Of a DNA stretch of 12,895 bases, positions 7,295 to 12,895 are shown piece by piece. The stretch comes from Nitrosomonas sp. (lineage in GTDB: Bacteria > Pseudomonadota > Gammaproteobacteria > Burkholderiales > Nitrosomonadaceae), in NCBI GenBank assembly GCA_003514765.1, contig DOOY01000064.1:1-12895 (forward strand), read 5' to 3'. The position numbers and the translations under genes are program-made. The notes below the pieces were generated by a model, which made no database searches, was not told where the DNA came from, and saw only the letters and a list, made by a program, of their open reading frames with translations. Numbering within the stretch: position 1 is the stretch's first letter; the number at the start of each line of letters is the position of its first letter.

Positions 7295-10087
7295 TTAGCC
7301 GCTATTTCGCAGTCCTGCGGTCACGCCATTAATGGTCAGATGAATAGATCGTTTTATTTCGTCACTGTCTTCACCGGAGCGATAACGGCGCAACAACTCC
7401 ACTTGCAAATGATTGAGCGGATCAATATAAGGTGTCCGGTTATGAATACTGCGCGCTAGCGTCGGGTTGTCCTGTAATAACTCGGTATTACCTGTTATCG
7501 CAAAAAGCCATTTTTTGCAGCGTTTCCATTCTTCGTGGATGCGTCCAAATATCTGATCCCGTAAAACAATATCCGTCACCAGTTCAGCATATCGGGAGGC
7601 AATACCCATATCGGTTTTGGCCAGCACCATATCCATGTTCGACAACAAGGTTTGCATAAATGGCCATGTTCGGTACATTTCCTGCAGTAATTCCAGCCCT
7701 CTTCCCGTTTGATCCTCTTGCACAAAAGCTTCAACCGCATGCCCAAAACCATACCATCCGGGAATCATGACACGATTCAGACCCCAGCTGAAAACCCATG
7801 GAATAGCGCGCAAATCTTCAATCGCATCTGATGCTTTACGTGAAGCCGGACGGCTGCCGATATGTAAGCCGGAAATTTCACGAATGGGCGTTGATTCCTG
7901 GAAAAACTGCTTGAATCCGGGTGTTTCAAACACCAAGTTTTGATAAGCTGCGAATGAATGAACGGCGAGATTGTCCATGGTCCGATAATAACGTCCGGCA
8001 TTGTCTCCAATCGGATCATGGCCTAATAATGTGGATTCAATCGTTGCAGCAACCAGCGTTTCAAGATTGCGTCTGCCGATTTCCGGTTCGGCATATTTAC
8101 TGCTAATGACCTCACCTTGTTCGGTAACGCGTATCTGGCCATTTACGCTACCGGGCGGTTGTGCCATGATACCCTGATAGCTGGGGCCGCCGCCGCGCCC
8201 GACTGTGCCTCCCCGCCCATGGAAAAGCCTTAATTCGATATGATGTTTAGCAAATACCTTGGTCAATTCAATCTCAGCTTTATAAATCTCCCAGTTGGAT
8301 GTGATGAATCCACCGTCTTTATTGCTGTCTGAATAGCCCAGCATGACTTCTTGTACATTGCCGCGCGAAACCAGCAGTTCTCGGTAGTAAGACAAGGAAA
8401 ACAGCTGATCCATGATTGCGCTACAACTGCGCAAATCCGAAATGGTCTCAAACAGTGGAATAATATTGAGTCCAAGATACGGTTTTTCTCCTGCCTGTAA
8501 CAAACCGACCTCTTTGAGTAAAAGCGCCACTTCCAGCACATTAATAATATGTGTTGTCATGGAAATGATGTAATTGGGTATCGCCGCAGGGCCAAAACGG
8601 CTTTGGATTTCCGCAGCTTTTTGCAAGATGCGCAGTTCACTGTTGGTTGATTCCGAATATTCCAGATACGGCGAAAGTAACGGCCGTGGACTGCTGATTT
8701 CGTTGAGTAACCATTCAATGCGCTCGTCCTCCGGCATCTCCAGGTAATCGTTCCGATCTGTGCCTAATTCAAAAAGTTCCGCAACGACCTGTTCATGAAC
8801 CTTACTGTGCTGACGCATATCCAGAGGTGCCAGATGAAAGCCAAAAACATCGGCAGCACGCCGTAAATTACGCAGTGGTCCGCGTGCAATCCAGTTCGCA
8901 TTATGCTGTTTGAGCGATTTGATAACAATGTCGAGGTCATGCACAAATTCACTGCTGTCAGCGTAGGGTTGTGTGCCTTCGTGTATTTCTGTCTGCTTGG
9001 GAGTATGCCCCAGTTTCTGGCTGGTAGCGATAAGGCGTGCGCCAATACCGATAAATGCGCGCCGGTAAGGCTCATCAATACGGCAGGCTGGGATATCCGG
9101 CGAAGCTGCCGCCAGTTCTTCCAGTTCATCCGTAATATTTACAAGGCGTTCGGCCAGGCTCATGGTGTGGCCAATTCTTTCAACTTCTTCAATATAATAA
9201 TCCAGTGCTAATGCAGATTGTCGTTCGGCTGCATATAGCATGACCTGATGCGTGACAAACGGATTGCCGTCTCTGTCGCCGCCAATCCAGCTGCCAATAC
9301 GCAGAAATGAATTGACATGGGGCGCTTTGTCGCCCATATGACGTTCCAGCAGGTTTTCAATTTTTGCATAGATATAAGGAACCTGAGACAGAAACGTGTA
9401 ACTGTAATACGCCAGACCGTTATCGATTTCGTCATGTACGGATAAGCGTACTGAGCGTAACATGCGCGTAAGCCACAAAATTTGAATCATAGCGTGCAAA
9501 TTTTCTTCATTTTGCCGCTTTTCGTTGGGCGTCAGCTGGGTAAGTGCGCGCTCTCGTAATAAGCGTTCTATAGTAAGCTGACAGTCGAGAATGCTTCTGC
9601 GCTGGACTTCGGTCGGGTGTGCGGTCAGAACCGGTGAAACTACTGCTTTGGCAAAAAAGTTGGCAAGTGATTCGCTGTCGATACCGCTTTCAAAAACGCG
9701 TCCCAATGCCAATGTTACACTGCCGGCTTGGGGTGAAGAGCCCGCACACAGGTGCGCACGGCGGCGGCGATTATGATGTACATCTTCCGCAATATTGGAA
9801 AGCTGGGAAAAATAACTGAAAGCACGCACAACGACTACTGTTGCCGCGTTACTGAGCTCGGCAAGTATGCGGTCAAGTTCATGACGTGCTTGCGGGTCTT
9901 GTTCTCTATGAAAGCGTATGGCTGTTTGTCTGATTTTCTCAACCAGCTCAAAAGATGTTTCCCCTTCCTGTTCGCGCAGGATGTCTCCCAACATACGACC
10001 TAATAAGCGAATATCTTTTCGAAGCGGCAAATCCTTATCGTCAGCGGATTTATTTTCGGAATGATTTTCTAAGCCTACAATATGCAT
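7295..10087 (-). CDS. ppc: Phosphoenolpyruvate carboxylase
   Basis: PEP carboxylase adds bicarbonate to phosphoenolpyruvate to give oxaloacetate, refilling the TCA cycle. In an autotroph it would supply C4 skeletons from fixed carbon. The 930-residue protein has the catalytic His in VLTAHPTEVQRR (H157, matching E. coli H138), GSWIGGDRDGNPFVT (265-279), LGYSDSNKDGG (583-593), FHGRGG with H623, and GRGGGP (630-635). By alignment from memory, the E. coli aspartate-inhibition residues R587, K773, R832 and N881 correspond to R631, K824, R884 and N928, so feedback by aspartate is likely retained. The last residues are RNSG rather than the usual RNTG, a conservative change. The N-terminus is about 20 residues longer than in E. 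coli. The ATG at 10087-10085 has only a distant GAGG upstream. ppc diverges from hemC, a common betaproteobacterial arrangement, and runs toward the M16 gene with no visible terminator. Confidence 0.98.
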   Translation of the reverse strand: MHIVGLENHSENKSADDKDLPLRKDIRLLGRMLGDILREQEGETSFELVEKIRQTAIRFHREQDPQARHELDRILAELSNAATVVVVRAFSYFSQLSNIAEDVHHNRRRRAHLCAGSSPQAGSVTLALGRVFESGIDSESLANFFAKAVVSPVLTAHPTEVQRRSILDCQLTIERLLRERALTQLTPNEKRQNEENLHAMIQILWLTRMLRSVRLSVHDEIDNGLAYYSYTFLSQVPYIYAKIENLLERHMGDKAPHVNSFLRIGSWIGGDRDGNPFVTHQVMLYAAERQSALALDYYIEEVERIGHTMSLAERLVNITDELEELAAASPDIPACRIDEPYRRAFIGIGARLIATSQKLGHTPKQTEIHEGTQPYADSSEFVHDLDIVIKSLKQHNANWIARGPLRNLRRAADVFGFHLAPLDMRQHSKVHEQVVAELFELGTDRNDYLEMPEDERIEWLLNEISSPRPLLSPYLEYSESTNSELRILQKAAEIQSRFGPAAIPNYIISMTTHIINVLEVALLLKEVGLLQAGEKPYLGLNIIPLFETISDLRSCSAIMDQLFSLSYYRELLVSRGNVQEVMLGYSDSNKDGGFITSNWEIYKAEIELTKVFAKHHIELRLFHGRGGTVGRGGGPSYQGIMAQPPGSVNGQIRVTEQGEVISSKYAEPEIGRRNLETLVAATIESTLLGHDPIGDNAGRYYRTMDNLAVHSFAAYQNLVFETPGFKQFFQESTPIREISGLHIGSRPASRKASDAIEDLRAIPWVFSWGLNRVMIPGWYGFGHAVEAFVQEDQTGRGLELLQEMYRTWPFMQTLLSNMDMVLAKTDMGIASRYAELVTDIVLRDQIFGRIHEEWKRCKKWLFAITGNTELLQDNPTLARSIHNRTPYIDPLNHLQVELLRRYRSGEDSDEIKRSIHLTINGVTAGLRNSG

Positions 10088-10136
10088 AGTGTCACTTCGC
10101 CTCTAGTTTAAAATTTGTTATTTATACTGCTTTTGA

Positions 10137-10170
10137 TCCAGGTCGGGCCCGGTTCGAGTTTGTCCAGGTC
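10137..10170. repeat. Direct repeats TCCAGGTC in the ppc/hemC divergent region
   Basis: TCCAGGTC occurs at 10137-10144 and again at 10163-10170, 26 bases apart start to start. Between them is a GC-rich segment containing the palindrome CGGGCCCG (10144-10151). The second copy begins inside the predicted hemC -35. The segment stands out as GC-rich against AT-rich flanks. It may be a regulator site shared by ppc and hemC, but no known motif is recognised. Confidence 0.3.
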
Positions 10171-10190
10171 AGCATGGGTCATGCTAGAAT
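10160..10190 (+). promoter_or_regulatory. Predicted hemC promoter, extended -10, with internal inverted repeat
   Basis: TTGTCC at 10160-10165 (four of six -35 positions) and TAGAAT at 10185-10190 (five of six -10 positions) are 19 bases apart. TGC at 10182-10184 makes the -10 an extended one, which tolerates the long spacer. A perfect inverted repeat, AGCATG (10171-10176) and CATGCT (10180-10185), lies in the spacer and touches the -10, where a bound repressor or a spacer-distorting activator could act. Transcription would begin near 10197, leaving a leader of about 44 bases that is very U-rich. Confidence 0.5.
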
Positions 10191-10240
10191 GATCGCTTCG
10201 TTTTTATAGAAAATTTTTATCATTTTTATTTTTTTATTTA

Positions 10241-11194
10241 ATGTCCAACTCATTTCATATTCCTGAAAGCATAATTATTGCTTCTCGAGAAAGCCTGCTT
10301 GCGATGTGGCAAGCCAAGTTCATTCGGCAACGTTTAATCCAATTATACCCGCAAACCGAAGTTAGCATACTCGGCATGACAACCCAGGGGGATCAAATAC
10401 TGGATAAGTCTTTGTCAAAAATTGGTGGAAAAGGACTTTTTATCAAAGAGTTGGAGCAGGCATTGGAAGATGGACGCGCAGATATCGCCGTTCATTCCAT
10501 GAAAGATATGCCTATGAATGTACCTGAAGGATTTGCGCTGGCTGCCATTACTGAACGTGAAGATCCGCGCGATGCATTTGTTTCCAATCAATATAAAAAT
10601 CTTGAAGAATTGCCGACAGGCAGCGTTGTCGGTACATCCAGCTTGCGGCGCGAAAGTCAGCTGCGTGCGCAATTTCCACATCTGAATGTCAAACCATTAC
10701 GTGGCAATGTGCAAACCCGCTTGCGTAAGCTGGATGAAGGGCAGTATGCCGCTATTATTTTGGCTGCAGCCGGATTGAAGCGACTGGAATTATCCGACCG
10801 CATTACCGCATTGCTGAGCCCTGAGCAAAGTTTGCCCGCGGTCGGTCAGGGCGCCTTAGGCATAGAATGCCGGGAAGACCGGTTCGACCTGGTTGGTCTG
10901 TTGCAACCGCTACATCATCAGGAAACAGCTTGTTGTGTCAAAGCCGAGCGCGCCATGAGTCGTGTGCTGGGGGGCAGTTGCCAGATTCCGTTAGGTGCTT
11001 TCGCCGAAATTGCGAATGATCAATTAAAACTGCGTGGATTTGTCGCCAGTCCCGACGGCAAACAGATAGTGAGTAATGAATTAAATGGGAAGCCGGAAAC
11101 TGGCGAGGATATGGGGAAAAGCATGGCACAAAACTTGATCGCACAGGGTGCTGATAAAATTCTCGCGGCAATTGTTGCGGAACACGGTTGGTGA
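10241..11194 (+). CDS. hemC: Porphobilinogen deaminase (hydroxymethylbilane synthase) HemC
   Basis: HemC polymerises four porphobilinogen molecules into hydroxymethylbilane in heme and siroheme synthesis. The 317-residue protein has [15 protein letters not shown] (11-25) at the start of domain 1, [14 protein letters not shown] (62-75), HSMKDMP with catalytic D89 (E. coli D84), GTSSLRR (131-137), [10 protein letters not shown] (152-161) and [12 protein letters not shown] (198-209). The dipyrromethane cofactor attaches to C247 in [10 protein letters not shown]. The ATG at 10241 is the only sensible start, because the next Met is inside the conserved N-terminal motif. No Shine-Dalgarno site precedes it; the preceding 40 bases are almost entirely A and T. 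The gene diverges from ppc and runs directly into hemD. Confidence 0.98.
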   Translation: MSNSFHIPESIIIASRESLLAMWQAKFIRQRLIQLYPQTEVSILGMTTQGDQILDKSLSKIGGKGLFIKELEQALEDGRADIAVHSMKDMPMNVPEGFALAAITEREDPRDAFVSNQYKNLEELPTGSVVGTSSLRRESQLRAQFPHLNVKPLRGNVQTRLRKLDEGQYAAIILAAAGLKRLELSDRITALLSPEQSLPAVGQGALGIECREDRFDLVGLLQPLHHQETACCVKAERAMSRVLGGSCQIPLGAFAEIANDQLKLRGFVASPDGKQIVSNELNGKPETGEDMGKSMAQNLIAQGADKILAAIVAEHGW

Positions 11195-11196
11195 CT

Positions 11197-11997
11197 ATGA
11201 ATCAGGCAGTCAGGTCCTTGCAAGGAATTAATGTGTTGGTTACCAGGCCTGAGCACCAGAGTCTTTTCCTGGCTGAAAATATTCGGAATCTGGGCGGCAA
11301 TCCGATAATTTTCCCGGTATTGGAAATATCGGATGTTAAGAACAAAGAGCCCTTGCTAGAACTGATCCGGCGGTTAGATGAATATGATTTGGCTGTTTTC
11401 GTGAGTCCGAATGCAGTGCATAAAGCTATGCAGTTCATTCGCGCATGCCGCTCATCCCATCAACTATTGCCCGCACGTACCAAAATCGCCGCGGTCGGTA
11501 AAGGCAGCGCAGATGCTTTGAAAGAATATGGCGTTGATCAAGTAATTATTCCAAGTGAACGCTTTGACAGCGAAGCGTTACTTGAGCACGCAGCGCTTCA
11601 ACATGTTTCCAGAAAACGCGTCATTATTTTTCGTGGTAACGGTGGCAGACCACTGTTGGGTGATACGCTGATACAGCGTGGTGCATTGCTCGATTATGCA
11701 GAATGCTACTACCGAGGCAAACCCGATGTTGATCCGAGTGAATTAATATCAAACTGGTCTCTTGGGAAAGTAAATGCTGTTATTATCACAAGCAGTGAAG
11801 GTTTGCAAAATTTATTTGACATAATTGGCCCGCATGGCCAACAATTGCTGGAAATAACACCTGTATTTACTGCTTATGAACGAATTGCCCGTAATGCACG
11901 CGATGCCGGACTCAAAAAAGTGGTGCAAACAGCCGGTACCGGCGATCCGGGTATATTGCAAAGTATGCAGGATTATTTTTGTATAACCAAAGTTTAA
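11197..11997 (+). CDS. hemD: Uroporphyrinogen-III synthase HemD
   Basis: HemD closes hydroxymethylbilane into uroporphyrinogen III while inverting ring D. The family is weakly conserved, but this 266-residue protein shows its usual marks: an N-terminal strand ending in VTRPE (15-19) followed by a helix and a GGNPI turn, FVSPNAV, the AAVGKGSADAL turn between the two domains, ITSSEGLQNLF and a final AGTGDPGILQSM segment. The ATG at 11197, two bases after the hemC stop, is preferred. GTG (11191) and TTG (11188) in the same frame would overlap the end of hemC and are possible. Either way translation is probably coupled to hemC. There is no fused HemX domain at the C-terminus, unlike the hemDX fusions of some betaproteobacteria. 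Confidence 0.93.
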   Translation: MNQAVRSLQGINVLVTRPEHQSLFLAENIRNLGGNPIIFPVLEISDVKNKEPLLELIRRLDEYDLAVFVSPNAVHKAMQFIRACRSSHQLLPARTKIAAVGKGSADALKEYGVDQVIIPSERFDSEALLEHAALQHVSRKRVIIFRGNGGRPLLGDTLIQRGALLDYAECYYRGKPDVDPSELISNWSLGKVNAVIITSSEGLQNLFDIIGPHGQQLLEITPVFTAYERIARNARDAGLKKVVQTAGTGDPGILQSMQDYFCITKV

Positions 11998-12006
11998 AAT
12001 AATTTT

Positions 12007-12041
12007 GATGGTATGAACTCACAATAATAAGGCATGCCATC
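12007..12041 (+). other. Hairpin just after hemD
   Basis: GATGGTATG (12007-12015) can pair with CATGCCATC (12033-12041), giving a nine-pair stem with one G-U pair and a 17-base loop, ten bases after the hemD stop. It is not followed by a T-run, so it is a poor intrinsic terminator. It could protect the hemCD transcript end or be incidental. It opens the 224-base hemD-hemY gap, which otherwise contains no convincing gene. Confidence 0.35.
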
Positions 12042-12149
12042 AAACCGGGGAGCGTCAAAAAGTTGTTGATGGATTGATACTGTAATGAAAAAGTCTGGAC
12101 CTTTAAATTTGGATGCTTCAACTATTGCACTATCGTGATGGTATTTTAA

Positions 12150-12169
12150 TGATGCTGTCAGCAGTATCA
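12150..12169 (+). other. Short-loop hairpin in the hemY leader
   Basis: TGATGCTG (12150-12157) pairs with CAGTATCA (12162-12169) as an eight-pair stem with one G-U pair and a four-base loop TCAG. It lies about 40 bases before the hemY ribosome site. No T-run follows. A role in hemY mRNA processing or separating hemD from hemY expression is possible but not shown. Confidence 0.35.
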
Positions 12170-12210
12170 GCAAATATGATGCAATTTAGATTACTGGTTC
12201 CAACATTAAC

Positions 12211-12220
12211 AAGGAGAGGA
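12211..12220 (+). promoter_or_regulatory. Strong ribosome binding site of hemY
   Basis: AAGGAGAGGA, a near-ideal Shine-Dalgarno stretch, lies just before the hemY ATG at 12222. It is the strongest such site among the gene starts in this window and contrasts with hemC, dnaG and tsaD, which have none that is clear. It fixes the hemY start. Confidence 0.8.
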
Positions 12221-12221
12221 T

Positions 12222-12895
12222 ATGAGACTGATACTTTGGGTGTTAGTACTGTTTGCTGCTGCTGTTGCTGTTGCACTTGCTGTTGAAGAATATAGTACAG
12301 GTCATCTCATAGTGGAGATACCTTCTTTTGAAAAAATAGAGCTGTCACTCGATTATGCGGTGGCGGGGCTTATTGCTGCATTTATTGTATTTTATATTCT
12401 GGTTCGAATGCTGGTCGGTTTGTTTGATCGCCGTAATATCAGAGCGGAATCGTTGATGTTGACAGGCTTGAAAGCCTTCTTTGAAGGTGATTATGAGAAG
12501 GCCAAGAAAAGTGCGGCAAAAGGATTCAAGCTGGCAAAAACGCCGCTTATCAAAACGATTAATTCGGTGATTGCAACGCGTTCTGCGCATAATGTCGCGG
12601 ATACTTCTACACGGGATACATTGCTCGCTAAAACGGAGCAGGAAGTGCAGGATGAAAGAGCATTGCGGCTGGTTACCAAGGCTGAGTTGTTGCTAAGTGA
12701 TGGCCGTCATCAGGAGGCATTGGAAGCGCTGCAGGATTTATACTCCACAGGCGGTTTACAGCCGACAGCCGTTTTGCAATTGGAACTGGAGGCGCAAAGA
12801 CAGGCCAGAAATTGGGATGCTGTTCTTGAAATATCCGGAGTCTTAATGCGCCGTCATCCGCTTAACAAAGGTATTTTCGAGAAAATAAGATATGA
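12222..12895 (+). CDS. hemY: HemY family inner-membrane protein, N-terminal part, cut by window edge
   Basis: This is the proteobacterial HemY of the hemCD(X)Y cluster, a TPR-containing membrane protein, not the protoporphyrinogen oxidase HemY of Gram-positive bacteria. Its exact role is unsettled; it is thought to assist late heme synthesis or assembly. The 224 visible complete codons have no stop. Residues 3-21 form a first membrane helix (LILWVLVLFAAAVAVALA), residues 27-43 a short periplasmic loop, and residues 44-66 a second helix, followed by the typical FDRRN and a helical cytoplasmic region. LKAFFEGDYEKAKKSAAKG (83-101) and the repeated AELLLSDGRHQEALEALQ-type helices around 150-215 are TPR-like. 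The start at 12222 has a strong ribosome site. The gene follows hemD directly, with no hemX between them. Confidence 0.92.
   Translation, partial: MRLILWVLVLFAAAVAVALAVEEYSTGHLIVEIPSFEKIELSLDYAVAGLIAAFIVFYILVRMLVGLFDRRNIRAESLMLTGLKAFFEGDYEKAKKSAAKGFKLAKTPLIKTINSVIATRSAHNVADTSTRDTLLAKTEQEVQDERALRLVTKAELLLSDGRHQEALEALQDLYSTGGLQPTAVLQLELEAQRQARNWDAVLEISGVLMRRHPLNKGIFEKIRY

Noticed and set aside
10144..10166. GGTTCGAG, like a tRNA T-loop, hinting at a tRNA gene or remnant
   Set aside because: The flanking bases cannot form the five-pair T-stem, and no anticodon or acceptor arms can be drawn.
12086..12139. 17-codon open frame starting ATGAAAAAG in the hemD-hemY gap
   Set aside because: No ribosome site, very short, and no recognisable leader-peptide character such as repeated control codons.

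Overview
This window is a compact run of bacterial housekeeping genes. The organism is most likely a betaproteobacterium, and protein character and gene order suggest something near Nitrosomonas; that placement comes from recognition, not a search. The supports are: an RpoD with a long lysine-rich extension before region 1.1, a DnaG whose natural start reads MIPQSFIHDLL, ppc facing hemC-hemD-hemY, and an M16 peptidase-rsmD-coaD-ferredoxin cluster of the kind also known in gamma- and betaproteobacteria. Base composition looks slightly AT-rich and fairly even. I see no insertion sequence, phage gene, tRNA, rRNA or CRISPR array.

Left block, minus strand (1-3399): rpsU, yqeY, dnaG and rpoD in that transcriptional order. 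This is the classical macromolecular synthesis operon linking translation (S21), replication (primase) and transcription (primary sigma factor), with yqeY inserted as in many proteobacteria. rpoD is cut by the left window edge. It has a convincing extended -10 promoter in the dnaG-rpoD gap, with a perfect inverted repeat over the -35. tsaD (tRNA t6A synthesis) is divergent from rpsU, as in E. coli.

Middle block, minus strand (4615-10087): ppc, an M16B peptidase-like protein, rsmD, coaD and a YfhL-type 2[4Fe-4S] ferredoxin. The spacings are short (46, 20, -8 and 15 bases), so they could form one transcript. The M16 protein has lost most of the HxxEH zinc motif but keeps the R/Y pair, so it looks like the non-catalytic half of a heterodimer. 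Its catalytic partner is not next to it.

Right block, plus strand (10241-12895): hemC, hemD and the start of hemY, diverging from ppc. hemC and hemD make uroporphyrinogen III. hemX, often found between hemD and hemY, is absent, and a 224-base gap with two hairpins stands in its place. hemC has a plausible extended -10 promoter with an inverted repeat in its spacer, and a U-rich leader without a Shine-Dalgarno sequence.

I found no evidence for a new multi-gene system. The points worth a second look are regulatory sites in the divergent and leader regions, the unpaired M16 subunit, and the missing hemX.
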